Source of the DNA: LMUY01 sp965198895
GTDB lineage: Bacteria > Pseudomonadota > Alphaproteobacteria > Acetobacterales > Acetobacteraceae
Reading direction: 5' to 3'
Length of the DNA stretch: 64,000 bases
Assembly (NCBI GenBank): GCA_965198895.1
Contig: OZ240676.1
Coordinates: forward strand, 310,001-374,000
In this document: positions 1 through 8,563 of the stretch, in pieces
How positions within the stretch are numbered: position 1 is the stretch's first letter
How the letters are laid out: every line of letters begins with the position of its first letter
Position numbers and translations under genes: made by a program
Notes under the pieces: generated by a model
The model's database searches: none
The model's input: only the letters and a program-made list of their open reading frames with translations
Told to the model about the DNA's origin: nothing

Positions 1-1
1 C

Positions 2-1093
2 TGGTCGAAGGCCGCCGGGGCGCCCGGCCACGCCCAGGCTACGGTGACGCTGGATCATGGCCGCCTGGTCGGGCTGGATAACGTGCAGGCAAACGCCCCC
101 GGGCTGGCGATCAAGGGGCGAAGTGATCTGGTAAATGGCCGGCCCTCCGTCGTGCATCTCGAGCGTGGAGAAATCGGCCGCAGCAATGCCACCGGCACGA
201 TCGTCCTACCGCAGCGTGAGGGAGAGCCGTTCCGGATCACCCTGACAGGTCCCCAGTTGGACCTTGAGGGCCGGCTGACGAGCGCGAACTCACCTGCTGC
301 CTCGAACGCCCCCTCCGAGCCCGGCCGGCCCGGCACGCCCTATGCCGTCGACCTTCGGTTCGAACGCGTCGTGCTGGGACCGAACCACGGGGTGGGGCCG
401 CTGTCGCTAACGGCCGCCGGCGACGGTCACCGTTTGACCTCCGCGAAGCTCACGATCGGGGGCCGGGTGAGCGCCCGGGCAGAGTTGGTTGCCTCAGCGG
501 CGGGGCGGCGGCTCGACGTGACGACGGACGATTTCGGCGCCCTGTTGCAGCAACTGGATCTAGCCGACGAACTCAACGGTGGCGACTTGCACATTGAAGG
601 CCATTTCGATGACCGGCTGCCGGCCAGCCCCTTCAACGGCACGTTCGACCTTCGCGGGTTCAAGGTGCAGGGTGCCCCAGTCGCCGGCAAGCTGCTGCAG
701 GCCCTGACCGTCTACGGCATCGCCGACGCGCTCCGCGGCCCCGGCCTGGCGTTCGACCGGTTGGAGACACCCTTCCGCCTACAAGGTTCGGTATTGGACG
801 TCGAGGACGCCCGCGCCTTCAGTTCCTCGCTTGGTTTCACCGCCACCGGCCGGCTCGATTTCGGCCGCAAGACGGTGGATCTGAGGGGCACGATCGTGCC
901 AGCCTATTTCTTCAATTCGCTACCGGGTCGCATTCCTCTGATCGGTCAGATGTTCAGTCCCGAGAAGGGCAGCGGCCTATTCGCAGCAAATTACAGCGTG
1001 ATCGGGCCGGTGGCGGATCCGTCGATCTCGATCAACCCGCTATCCGCCCTCACACCCGGCTTCACGCGGCGATTCTTCGATCTGTTCGACTGA
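2..1093 (+). CDS. AsmA-family envelope protein, C-terminal part (5' end outside window)
   Basis: The reading frame is open from the first bases of the window to the TGA at 1091, so the gene starts upstream; the first in-frame start-like codon (GTG at 44) is probably internal. The visible part is soluble, beta-rich and repetitive. Its end matches the AsmA-like C-terminal region of large inner-membrane/periplasmic AsmA/YhdP proteins: 'GRKTVDLRGTIVPAYFFNS' is followed by 'GRIPLIGQMF' and 'GLFAANYSVIGPVADPS', then a short hydrophobic tail ending RRFFDLFD. Members of this family are implicated in outer-membrane homeostasis and phospholipid transport between membranes; that role here is inferred from family only. 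It converges on xthA with a five-base gap. Confidence 0.8.
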   Translation, partial: WSKAAGAPGHAQATVTLDHGRLVGLDNVQANAPGLAIKGRSDLVNGRPSVVHLERGEIGRSNATGTIVLPQREGEPFRITLTGPQLDLEGRLTSANSPAASNAPSEPGRPGTPYAVDLRFERVVLGPNHGVGPLSLTAAGDGHRLTSAKLTIGGRVSARAELVASAAGRRLDVTTDDFGALLQQLDLADELNGGDLHIEGHFDDRLPASPFNGTFDLRGFKVQGAPVAGKLLQALTVYGIADALRGPGLAFDRLETPFRLQGSVLDVEDARAFSSSLGFTATGRLDFGRKTVDLRGTIVPAYFFNSLPGRIPLIGQMFSPEKGSGLFAANYSVIGPVADPSISINPLSALTPGFTRRFFDLFD

Positions 1094-1098
1094 CGTGC

Positions 1099-1905
1099 TC
1101 AAACGTCGAGCGTCACCGCGACCGGAACATGGTCGGAGGTCTGCGGCCAGTCCCGCGCATCTTTCAGCACGGAAAAGTCGCGCAGGCTGGTCACGAGGTC
1201 CGGCGTGACCCAGACATGATCCAGCCGCCGCCCCCGGTCGGAACGCCGCCAATCCTGGTTGCGGTAGGACCACCACGTGTAAAGCTTTTCCTCCGCCGGC
1301 ACGAAATGGCGCACGGCGTCGTACCAGCCGGCGCGTTGCCAGGCGACCATATGGGCCACCTCCACCGGCGTATGGCTCACCACGCCCAGCAGCTGTTTGT
1401 GGCTCCACACATCCTGCTCGAGCGGGGCGATGTTGAGATCGCCCACCAGAACGCCCCGGCGTAGTCCGGGCCGGGCGGCAAACCAGGTTGTGGCCTCGGT
1501 GACGAAGGCGAGCTTGTGAGCGAATTTTGGGTTCACCGCCGGGTCGGGCACGTCCCCGCCCGCTGGGACGTAGAAGTCGTGCAGTTCCACTGGGCCGGAC
1601 GGGACTTGCAGCGAGACATGCAGGTGGCGGCAATCGCCCTTCTCGCACCAGTTCGGCGCCGTGTCCTCCGCCAGTAGCGGAATGCGGGACAGGATGGCGA
1701 CGCCATTATAACCCTTCATGCCGCGCCGGGCGACGTGCGGGTAGCCCAATGCGGGCGGCCCGGCATCCGGGAACAGCTCGTCCGGCACCTTCGTCTCCTG
1801 CAGGCAGATCACGTCCGGGTCGAGCGCCTGCACCAGCCGCTCCAGCAAGGGGAGCCGCAGGCGGAGGGAGTTGATGTTCCAGGTAGCGATTCGCAGCGCG
1901 GTCAT
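1099..1905 (-). CDS. xthA: Exodeoxyribonuclease III
   Basis: A 268-residue protein of the exonuclease III/AP endonuclease family, which cleaves 5' of abasic sites and removes 3' blocks in base-excision repair. It opens with 'MTALRIATWNINSLR', has the metal-binding glutamate in 'ICLQETKV' (E37), 'GYNGVAILSR', the 'GDLNIAP' catalytic Asp/Asn motif, the 'RSDRGRRLDHVWVTPDL' segment and the terminal 'SDHVPVAVTLDV' with the catalytic His. Length is normal for XthA. Convergent with the AsmA-like gene; the divergent neighbour is the branched-chain amino acid operon. Confidence 0.96.
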   Translation of the reverse strand: MTALRIATWNINSLRLRLPLLERLVQALDPDVICLQETKVPDELFPDAGPPALGYPHVARRGMKGYNGVAILSRIPLLAEDTAPNWCEKGDCRHLHVSLQVPSGPVELHDFYVPAGGDVPDPAVNPKFAHKLAFVTEATTWFAARPGLRRGVLVGDLNIAPLEQDVWSHKQLLGVVSHTPVEVAHMVAWQRAGWYDAVRHFVPAEEKLYTWWSYRNQDWRRSDRGRRLDHVWVTPDLVTSLRDFSVLKDARDWPQTSDHVPVAVTLDV

Positions 1906-2037
1906 CGCCGGGCAATGCCGTTTGGTGCCCGAACACGCAAGCCGGCCCTGCGCGTTAACGAGGCTGGCTGTGCTTGATTATGTTACAAGTTGGACTAGGG
2001 TCGCGCGCACTTCGAATCCTGGGAGGATTGGACAATA

Positions 2038-3156
2038 ATGTTGCGTCGGCACCTCAGCGCCGCCTTGGCAGGCTTGCTCCTGACGGCGGGCATCGCCCGT
2101 GCGCAGGAGCCTGTGCAGCTCGGCTCGATCGAGATCCTGTCCGGTCCAAACGCCGCCTATGGTACCGCGATCAAGGCCGGTTTGGAGTTGGCCCTGGCCG
2201 AGGTGAACGCGACCGGCGTGCTGGGTGGGCGCAAGATCAACCTCATCGTCGAGGACAGCGCCGCCAACAAGGACCAGGCGATCAATGCCGCGCGCAAGCT
2301 GATCGGCCGCGACAAGGTGGTGGCGATCATCGGCCCGACGCTGTCGAACGAGATGTTCGCTGTTGGGCCGGTCGCGCAGGAACGGCACATCCCGATCCTG
2401 GGCACATCGACCACCGCCAACGGCATCACCGCCATAGGCGACTACGTGTTCCGGACCTCACTGCCCGAGAGCGACGTCATTCCCGTGACGCTGAAAAAGG
2501 CCCAGAGCCGCGGCGTCAAGACCATTGCATTGATGTATGCAAACGACGACGCGTTCTCCAAGTCTGGGTTCGACGTGATGAAGGCCGCCGCGGAGAAGGT
2601 CGGGCTGAAGATCGTCGACATCGAGAGTTTCGGCAGCAAAGACAGTGACTTCTCGGCGCAGCTGACCAAGATCAAGGACCTGAAGCCGGACGCGATCGGC
2701 ATCTCCGCCCTGGTCGAGCCCGTCTCGGGCGTCCTGCTCGCAGCCAGGCAGCTCGGCTTCGGGCCGGAGACGCTGTTCCTCGGCGGCAATGGCAGCAACT
2801 CACCCAAACTGGGAGAGATCGCCGGCAAGGCGGCGGACGGCCTGCTCGTCGGAAGCCCCTGGTTCGTGGGCAAGGACACGCCGGCCAACGACAAGTTCGT
2901 GGCCGATTTCCGCAAGGCGAACGGCCATGATCCGGACCAATTTGCGGCTCAGGCCTACGACGCGCTGAAGATCATGGCCGCCGCGATCGACCGCGCTGGT
3001 GCTGCCGACCCGGCGAAACTGCGGGACGCCTTGATGCAAACCAAGTTCGACGGCGTGATGGGCCCGTTCTCGTTCACCTCGGGCCGCGACCCGGCATCAA
3101 CGGAGGGCGTCGTCGTGCTGGTGATGCAGAACGGCAAGTTCACCATCGCTCCGTGA
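2038..3156 (+). CDS. livK: Branched-chain amino acid-type ABC transporter substrate-binding protein
   Basis: A 372-residue periplasmic type I binding protein of the LivK/LivJ family. Residues 1-22 form a signal peptide (MLRRHLSAALAGLLLTAGIARA), then 'VQLGSIEILSGPNAAYGTAIKAG' begins the ligand-binding fold; 'VVAIIGPTLSNEMFAVGPVAQ' and 'GTSTTANGI' are typical ligand-pocket segments. The ATG at 2038 has GGGAGGA about ten bases upstream. It is the first gene of a five-gene uptake operon (SBP, LivH, LivM, LivG, LivF). An inverted repeat separates it from livH, which may let the binding protein be made in excess of the membrane parts. Members of this family bind leucine/isoleucine/valine, but also urea, amides and aromatic acids, so the ligand is not fixed by sequence. 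Confidence 0.93.
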   Translation: MLRRHLSAALAGLLLTAGIARAQEPVQLGSIEILSGPNAAYGTAIKAGLELALAEVNATGVLGGRKINLIVEDSAANKDQAINAARKLIGRDKVVAIIGPTLSNEMFAVGPVAQERHIPILGTSTTANGITAIGDYVFRTSLPESDVIPVTLKKAQSRGVKTIALMYANDDAFSKSGFDVMKAAAEKVGLKIVDIESFGSKDSDFSAQLTKIKDLKPDAIGISALVEPVSGVLLAARQLGFGPETLFLGGNGSNSPKLGEIAGKAADGLLVGSPWFVGKDTPANDKFVADFRKANGHDPDQFAAQAYDALKIMAAAIDRAGAADPAKLRDALMQTKFDGVMGPFSFTSGRDPASTEGVVVLVMQNGKFTIAP

Positions 3157-3175
3157 TGCCGAAATCGAGTCGTCT

Positions 3176-3210
3176 CCCTCTCCCCTCGAGGGAGAGGGCC
3201 GGGGTGAGGG
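3176..3210. repeat. Dispersed palindromic intergenic repeat, copy 1
   Basis: CCCTCTCCC (3176-3184) pairs perfectly with GGGAGAGGG (3190-3198) across a five-base loop and is followed by CCGGGGTGAGGG. Related copies lie near 6926, 26729, 58291 and 61018. It sits between the livK stop and livH, so it could act as an RNA hairpin that protects or attenuates the operon transcript. Confidence 0.8.
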
Positions 3211-3245
3211 CTGGCCATCGGTTCGGCTTAGCCACTTAACAGAAG

Positions 3246-4127
3246 ATGTTAGCCCAACAACTCGTCAACGGCGTCCTGCTAGGCGCCACCTACGCCCTAT
3301 TCGCACTCGGCTTCACGCTGATGTTCGGCGTACTTAAGGTCATCAATCTTACCTACGGCTTCTATTTCTCTGCCGGCGCCCTGATCGCATTATGGCTCGT
3401 GCGGTCCCTGGGGCTGGGGATCTGGCCAGCGCTCGTCCTCGCCGCCATCGCCGCCGGATTGATCGCGGTCGCCCTGGACTGGCTGCTGCTCACCCGGCTT
3501 CGGACCGCCCGAGCCCCTGAACTCGCCTCCTTGATGGTGACCCTGGGCGCGGTGCTCGCGCTGTACTCTGCCCTGACCGCCTGGCTCGGCTCCGACATCC
3601 GCCGCCTGCCGCCGGACGTGATCAACGGCGACGCGCTGCAGTTCGGCCCGGTGCGGGTGACGGAGGCGCAGTTGCTTATCCTGGGCGCCGTCATCGTGCT
3701 GATCGTGGCGCTGTTTTGGCTCTTGCGAGGCACCAAACTCGGCCTTGCGATCCGCGCCATGGCCGACCGGCCCGACGCCGCCGAGTTGATGGGCATCGAC
3801 ACGGCGCGTGCCTCGGCCATCGTCTCGTTCCTGTCCGGCTGCTTGGCCGGTGCCGGCGGCGTGCTGATCGGCCTGCAGCGCAACGCCATCGACCCCTACA
3901 TGGGCGAGGAGATGATGCTGCGCGGCTTCGTCGTCGTGATCATCGGCGGCCTGGGGGACATCCGCGGCGCGGTCGTGGGCGGCATGCTGCTCGGTTTGGT
4001 CGAGGTGCTGACTGCCGGCTATATCGACTCCAACTTGAAGGAGGCGGTCGCCTTCCTCCTTCTCGTCGTGGTGCTGTGGACCAGGCCATCCGGCCTATTC
4101 GGCCGCGCGGTGACCCGGCGTGCATAG
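3246..4127 (+). CDS. livH: Branched-chain amino acid-type ABC permease LivH
   Basis: A 293-residue integral membrane protein of the LivH/BPD_transp_2 family. It begins 'MLAQQLVNGVLLGATYALFALGFTLMFGV', the standard LivH N-terminus, has about eight hydrophobic segments and carries the LivH cytoplasmic loop 'LAIRAMADRPDAAELMGID' that contacts the ATPases, followed by 'FVVVIIGGLGDIRGAVVGG'. It forms the translocation channel as a heterodimer with LivM, whose gene starts nine bases after its stop. Confidence 0.95.
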   Translation: MLAQQLVNGVLLGATYALFALGFTLMFGVLKVINLTYGFYFSAGALIALWLVRSLGLGIWPALVLAAIAAGLIAVALDWLLLTRLRTARAPELASLMVTLGAVLALYSALTAWLGSDIRRLPPDVINGDALQFGPVRVTEAQLLILGAVIVLIVALFWLLRGTKLGLAIRAMADRPDAAELMGIDTARASAIVSFLSGCLAGAGGVLIGLQRNAIDPYMGEEMMLRGFVVVIIGGLGDIRGAVVGGMLLGLVEVLTAGYIDSNLKEAVAFLLLVVVLWTRPSGLFGRAVTRRA

Positions 4128-4136
4128 GATCCTGTC

Positions 4137-4985
4137 GTGACCATCCCGCCCTGGCTCGACGACTTCTTGTGGACCTATGGCAACCTGGTTCACGCACTTG
4201 GCGTGAACGGTTTGTTAGCGCTTTCCATGTACGTCGTGTTGGCGGTAGGGCAACTCTCGCTAGGCCAAGCCGCCTTCATGGGCTTGGGCGCCTATTCCTC
4301 TGCGCTGATGACGATGTCGCTCGGCTGGCCATTCTGGGCGGTCTTGCCACTGTCCGTCGTCGCGCCGGTGCTGTTCGCACTCGCCATTGGTGTGCCCACG
4401 CTCCGCCTCTCGGGAGTCTACCTCGCCATCGCCACCATCGGTCTTGGTGAAGTCCTGCGCGCCGTCTACATCAACGTCGACGTGTTCGGCGGCGCCTTGG
4501 GCCTGTCCGGCATCCCCGAACAGGCCGATGACACCATGATCTACGGCCTTCTGGTGGCCGCGATCGTCGCTTTCTGGCTGGTCGGCCGCAGCGGTATCGG
4601 CCGCGCGATGGAAGCCATGCGCGAGGACGAAACCGCCGCCGCCGTCATGGGCGTCAACCTGTTGCGCTACAAAATGGGCGCGCTGATCGCCTCTGCGGCA
4701 CTCGCGGGCCTGGCTGGCTGCCTGAACGCGCACGTATCGTCCTTCATCGGCCCAACCGAGTATGGCTTCGAACCGGCCGTCACGATCTTGTCTTACGCGC
4801 TGTTGGGCGGCATCGCGACGCCACTCGGCCCGGTGCTGGGCGCCGTCATCCTGACCCTACTGCCCGAACTGCTGCGCGGCTTGTCGGACCTGCGCCTGGT
4901 ACTAAACGGCGTGATCATCGTCGTGGCAGTGTTGTTCCTTCCCGGCGGGCTCCTGCCTTGGCGGTTGCGGCGCCGGGCTGCGTGA
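4137..4985 (+). CDS. livM: Branched-chain amino acid-type ABC permease LivM
   Basis: A 282-residue membrane protein, partner of LivH in the channel. GTG start at 4137. Family marks include 'LSLGQAAFMGLGAYSSALM' near the N-terminus, 'GVPTLRLSGVYLAIATIGL', the ATPase-contact loop 'RAMEAMREDETAAAVMGVN' and 'SSFIGPTEYGFEPAVTILS'. Multiple hydrophobic helices span the length. Its TGA ends two bases before the livG ATG, consistent with translational coupling within the operon. Confidence 0.94.
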   Translation: MTIPPWLDDFLWTYGNLVHALGVNGLLALSMYVVLAVGQLSLGQAAFMGLGAYSSALMTMSLGWPFWAVLPLSVVAPVLFALAIGVPTLRLSGVYLAIATIGLGEVLRAVYINVDVFGGALGLSGIPEQADDTMIYGLLVAAIVAFWLVGRSGIGRAMEAMREDETAAAVMGVNLLRYKMGALIASAALAGLAGCLNAHVSSFIGPTEYGFEPAVTILSYALLGGIATPLGPVLGAVILTLLPELLRGLSDLRLVLNGVIIVVAVLFLPGGLLPWRLRRRAA

Positions 4986-4987
4986 CC

Positions 4988-5791
4988 ATGCTGCTGGAGA
5001 TCACGGGGCTGACCCGGCGCTTTTCGGGGCTCCTCGCCGTGGACAACGTGGACATGGCTGTGGCGCAAAGCGGCATCCACGCGGTGATCGGCCCCAATGG
5101 CGCGGGCAAGACCACGCTGTTCAACCTGGTCTCGGGCCTGCTGCCCCCAACCTCGGGCCGCATCGTGCTGGAGGGCCAGGATGTGACCCACCTGCCCGCG
5201 CATCGCCGGGCCGCCTTGGGCGTGGCGCGCACCTTCCAGAACATTCGCGTGTTCGGCGGCATGACGGTGCTCGAGAACGTGCTCACCGGCCTGCATCCAG
5301 CCGCTCGCGCCACCCTGCCCGAAGTGATCGCCCGCCTGCCCCGCTTCCGCCGCCAGGAACGCGCCGCCGTGGTCCAGGCCGAAGCCGCCCTCACTTTGGT
5401 CGGGCTCAGCGACGCCGCTGGCGTGCGGGCCGCCGCGCTGTCCTATGGCGACGCGCGCCGATTGGAGATCGCGCGGGCCATGGCCGGCCGTCCGCGCCTA
5501 CTGCTGCTGGACGAGCCCGCCGCCGGGCTGAACCCATCCGAAACTACGGCGCTCGCCGCCCTCGTCCGCACCATCCGCGCGGCGGGCACCACCGTGCTGC
5601 TGGTCGAGCACGACATGGGTTTCGTGATGGGCATCTCGGACGACGTGACGGTGCTCAGCTTCGGACGCCGTATCTTCGGCGGCGCCCCTGCGGCCGTGCG
5701 GCAGGATCCGGCGGTAATCGAGGCCTATCTCGGCCACAAGGTCGCCGCCAAGCTTGCAGCCGGCGCCACGACAGGGGTGCGCGGCGCGTGA
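4988..5791 (+). CDS. livG: Branched-chain amino acid-type ABC ATPase LivG
   Basis: A 267-residue cytoplasmic ATPase. Walker A 'GPNGAGKTT', a Q-loop at 'ARTFQNIRVF', the ABC signature in the LivG form 'LSYGDARRLEIARAM', Walker B 'LLLLDEPAAGLNPSE' and the switch His in 'LLVEHDMGFVM' are all present. I place the start at ATG 4988 (MLLEITGLTRRFSG) rather than at the upstream GTG 4958, because the shorter form matches the family N-terminus and does not overlap livM. It pairs with LivF as the two nucleotide-binding subunits. Confidence 0.95.
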   Translation: MLLEITGLTRRFSGLLAVDNVDMAVAQSGIHAVIGPNGAGKTTLFNLVSGLLPPTSGRIVLEGQDVTHLPAHRRAALGVARTFQNIRVFGGMTVLENVLTGLHPAARATLPEVIARLPRFRRQERAAVVQAEAALTLVGLSDAAGVRAAALSYGDARRLEIARAMAGRPRLLLLDEPAAGLNPSETTALAALVRTIRAAGTTVLLVEHDMGFVMGISDDVTVLSFGRRIFGGAPAAVRQDPAVIEAYLGHKVAAKLAAGATTGVRGA

Positions 5792-6501
5792 AAGGGCTGC
5801 GTGTCGAGGATCTTGTCGTCGCTTATGGCCGCACGGTCGCAGTCAAGGGCATCAACCTCGTGGTGGAGCCGGGCAAGGTCGTCAGCCTGATCGGTGCGAA
5901 TGGCGCGGGCAAGACGACGGTTATGCGCGCGCTCTCTGGCCTGCTGCGCCCCCGCTCCGGACGGGTGCTGTTCGACGGCGCCGACATTGCAGGCCACCGC
6001 GCCTTCCGCATCGCGGCCGCCGGGCTGCGTCAGGTGCCGGAGGGGCGACAGGTGTTCGGCGAGCTGACCGTGTCGGATAATCTGCAACTCGGCGCCTATA
6101 CGCTGTCCGACCGCTCTGAGCTCGTCCGCCGACGCGACGCGGTGCTGACCCGCTTTCCGCGCCTGCGGGAGCGGTTGGGCCAACTTGCCGGCTCGATGTC
6201 AGGCGGCGAGCAGCAGATGCTGGCGTTTGGTCGAGCCCTGATGGGCGCCCCGCAGCTGCTGCTCATGGACGAACCGTCGATGGGCCTGGCCCCGCTGTTC
6301 GTAGAAGAGATCTTCACCGCGATCAGCGATCTAAGGCGTGAGGGTGTCACGATTCTGCTCGTCGAGCAGAACGCGTCGGCAGCCTTGGACGTCGCGGATT
6401 ACGCCTACGTGCTGGAGACAGGGCGGATCGTGCTGGAGGGTCCGGCGGCTCAGCTCGCCAACGACCCGGCCGTGATCGCGTCATATCTCGGCGGCCACTA
6501 A
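5788..6501 (+). CDS. livF: Branched-chain amino acid-type ABC ATPase LivF
   Basis: A 237-residue ATPase and the last gene of the operon. Walker A 'GANGAGKTT', 'RQVPEGRQVFGELTVSDNL' (the LivF-specific segment), signature 'MSGGEQQMLAFGRAL', Walker B 'LLLMDEPSMGLAP' and 'LLVEQNASAALDVAD' are visible. The GTG start overlaps the livG stop by four bases (GTGA), which indicates coupled translation. No obvious terminator with a T-run follows. Confidence 0.95.
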   Translation: MKGLRVEDLVVAYGRTVAVKGINLVVEPGKVVSLIGANGAGKTTVMRALSGLLRPRSGRVLFDGADIAGHRAFRIAAAGLRQVPEGRQVFGELTVSDNLQLGAYTLSDRSELVRRRDAVLTRFPRLRERLGQLAGSMSGGEQQMLAFGRALMGAPQLLLMDEPSMGLAPLFVEEIFTAISDLRREGVTILLVEQNASAALDVADYAYVLETGRIVLEGPAAQLANDPAVIASYLGGH

Positions 6502-6638
6502 GGGAGTGACCCGCCGGTAAGCGCGAAGTCGTGATCCCGCCAAGCAATCGCCGCCGCAAATTTGCCACGACTTCCACGTATATCCAATGACATGCGCGGT
6601 GGGCGCCCCGTCCTCCGCCAGTCAGTCAGGAGTTCAGC

Positions 6639-6917
6639 ATGAGCCCGAAATTCGGCCTTCTTGTTGCTGTCCCGGTAGCGGTTGGCCTACTCGCAGCCTC
6701 ACCGGCGGACGCGTATTGGCGTCGCGGTTACTACCGCGGTGGCTTCGGTGTCGGCCCAGCCATCGCTGGCGCGGTCGTAGGCCTTGGTGTTGGCGCGGCG
6801 TTGTCGGGTGCCTACGCGCGTCCCTACTATGCTCCGCCGCCGGTGTACTATGCCCCGCCGCCGGTGGTTTACGCGCCTCCGCCGGCCTATTACGGCTACC
6901 CCGGCTACTACCGCTAG
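6639..6917 (+). CDS. Small secreted Tyr/Pro/Gly-rich protein
   Basis: A 92-residue protein with an N-terminal signal peptide (cleavage likely after 'SPADA'), then 'YWRRGYYRGGFGVGP', a glycine/alanine hydrophobic stretch that may be membrane-associated, and a tail of repeated 'YYAPPPVYYAPPPVVYAPPP' type. The start ATG has AGGAG seven bases upstream. Such short cell-envelope proteins with YxPPP repeats are common in alphaproteobacteria and have no assigned function. I see no enzymatic motif. Confidence 0.75.
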   Translation: MSPKFGLLVAVPVAVGLLAASPADAYWRRGYYRGGFGVGPAIAGAVVGLGVGAALSGAYARPYYAPPPVYYAPPPVVYAPPPAYYGYPGYYR

Positions 6918-6925
6918 CCCACGTT

Positions 6926-6949
6926 CCCTCTCCCGCTTGCGGGAGAGGG
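6926..6949. repeat. Dispersed palindromic intergenic repeat, copy 2
   Basis: CCCTCTCCCGC (6926-6936) and GCGGGAGAGGG (6939-6949) form a perfect 11-base stem with a two-base loop. It lies between the ends of two convergent genes and could serve as a bidirectional terminator. Confidence 0.8.
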
Positions 6950-6978
6950 TCGGTGACAAGCGGTCGGCACCGACTGGG

Positions 6979-7662
6979 TCAGACGATCTTCGTGCGCACC
7001 GACCCGACACCCTCGACGAAACCTTCCAAGACATCGCCACGGTTCACGGCAGCCACTCCCTCTGGAGTGCCTGTGAAGATTAGATCTCCCGGCTCCAGCC
7101 GAACCAGCTTGGACAGGTAGGCGATCACCTCGGGCACGCTCCAGATCAGCTTGCTCAAGTCGGAGGTCTGCCGGACTTCTCCGTTGACCTTCAGTTCGAT
7201 CTTGCCCCTGCCGGGGTCTACACCCGCTGCCGGCACCATGGTGCCAATCGGGGCGGAGTGATCGAACCCCTTCCCCATGTCCCACGGGCGGCCGAGCTTC
7301 TTGGCCTCGCCCTGCAGATCTCGCCGGGTCATATCGAGCCCAACGGCATAGCCCCAAACGTGCTTCATCGCTTCGGCTTCCGCGATATCAGCTCCACCGG
7401 TGCCGATGGCGACGACCTGCTCCATCTCGTGGTGCAGGTCGGACGTCATCGGCGGATACGGCATGTCCGCCCCGTCGGTCACCAGTGAGTCGGCTGGCTT
7501 GGTAAAGAAGAACGGTGCCTCCCTGTCTGGGTCATGCCCCATCTCGCGAGCGTGCTCGGCGTAGTTTCGACCGACGCAGAACACCCGGCGAACGGGAAAT
7601 GACCCGCCGCCAGCCACTGGAACGATGACTTGCGGGGGTGGCGGGATGACGGTATCGGCCAT
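6979..7662 (-). CDS. Fumarylacetoacetate hydrolase-family protein
   Basis: A 227-residue FAA-family protein, the fold used by fumarylpyruvate and acylpyruvate hydrolases to cleave C-C bonds of beta-diketo acids in aromatic catabolism. Family marks are 'RRVFCVGRNYAEHAREMG', 'FFFTKPADSLV', the metal-binding pair in 'LHHEMEQVVAIG' and 'WGYAVGLDMTRRDLQ', and 'VIAYLSKLVRLEPGDLIFTGTPEGV'. The start is ATG 7662; a TTG three codons upstream is an alternative. The length and the 'KPADSLV' and 'HHEMEQV' motifs point to the short fumarylpyruvate-hydrolase-like branch rather than full-length FAH. No other aromatic-degradation gene is adjacent. Confidence 0.9.
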   Translation of the reverse strand: MADTVIPPPPQVIVPVAGGGSFPVRRVFCVGRNYAEHAREMGHDPDREAPFFFTKPADSLVTDGADMPYPPMTSDLHHEMEQVVAIGTGGADIAEAEAMKHVWGYAVGLDMTRRDLQGEAKKLGRPWDMGKGFDHSAPIGTMVPAAGVDPGRGKIELKVNGEVRQTSDLSKLIWSVPEVIAYLSKLVRLEPGDLIFTGTPEGVAAVNRGDVLEGFVEGVGSVRTKIV

Positions 7663-7725
7663 GCAGAACAACCCTGTGGTTAACCGGACGACAGTAGCGT
7701 TGACCGGTCCGATCTGCCACCCGGC

Positions 7726-8505
7726 TCAGTCCGCGGCGGCTCCGATCGCCCCCATCGACGCTCCGGCATGCGCCCGCACGGCCTCGCCAAAAGATGCCAG
7801 GATGGCGCGGGATACCGTATCCGTCATCCAGTCGTACTCAGGATGCCACTGCACCCCGACAGCAAAACCGGGCGCTGTCACGACGCGAACCGCTTCGACC
7901 GTGCCGTCCGGCGCAGTTCCCTCCGCAATTAAACCGGGCGCCAAGCGATCCATGCCCTGGTTGTGCAGCGAGTTGATGGCGATCGTTGTCGCTCCGGCCA
8001 CCCGGTGAAGCCAACTGCCGGGCACAACCGCGATCGCATGGGCTTTGCCGGTTCTAACACGGCCATTCGCCTGCATCGGTGTGGAATGGTCCATCCGCCC
8101 GGGTAGATCCTGTAGGCGTTGGTGCAGCGAGCCGCCTAGCGCGACGTTCAGCTCCTGCATACCGCGGCAGATTGCCAGGAGAGGCGTGCCATTTCGGATG
8201 GCGGCGCGGATCAGCGGCAAGGTCACATCGTCACGCGCCGGATCCTCAGGAGTGCCCTCCGCGTGCGGCGGGCCGTCATACAGGCTTGGCTGGACGTTTG
8301 AACGGCTGCCAGTGAGGATGATCCCGTCCAACCGGGCCAGCAACGTTGGGATATCGCAGGCACCGCGGCTGGCCGGGAGCAGCACGGGGACCGCCTGGAC
8401 CACCTGTTCCGTAGCGCGGACGTAGGTATCGGAGGCAGCGTGGTTCGGCATCCCGAACGTGCCAAACAACTTCGTGCAGCAAGAAATTCCGACGAGCGGT
8501 TTCAT
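7726..8505 (-). CDS. Class I glutamine amidotransferase, gamma-glutamyl-GABA hydrolase-like (peptidase C26)
   Basis: A 259-residue protein of the PuuD-like peptidase C26 family. The nucleophile elbow 'PLLAICRGMQELNVALGG' carries the catalytic Cys; 'GVQWHPEYDW' supplies the His and Glu of the triad; 'DGIILTGSRSNVQPSLY' is the usual N-terminal motif. PuuD hydrolyses gamma-glutamyl-GABA in putrescine degradation; no other puu gene is nearby, so the substrate is uncertain. ATG 8505 is chosen; a GTG directly before it is possible. Confidence 0.9.
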   Translation of the reverse strand: MKPLVGISCCTKLFGTFGMPNHAASDTYVRATEQVVQAVPVLLPASRGACDIPTLLARLDGIILTGSRSNVQPSLYDGPPHAEGTPEDPARDDVTLPLIRAAIRNGTPLLAICRGMQELNVALGGSLHQRLQDLPGRMDHSTPMQANGRVRTGKAHAIAVVPGSWLHRVAGATTIAINSLHNQGMDRLAPGLIAEGTAPDGTVEAVRVVTAPGFAVGVQWHPEYDWMTDTVSRAILASFGEAVRAHAGASMGAIGAAAD

Positions 8506-8563
8506 CACTCCATAATGGTCAATAACTGCGACGTTTTGAAGTCAAATCCGACGCGATCTGCTG

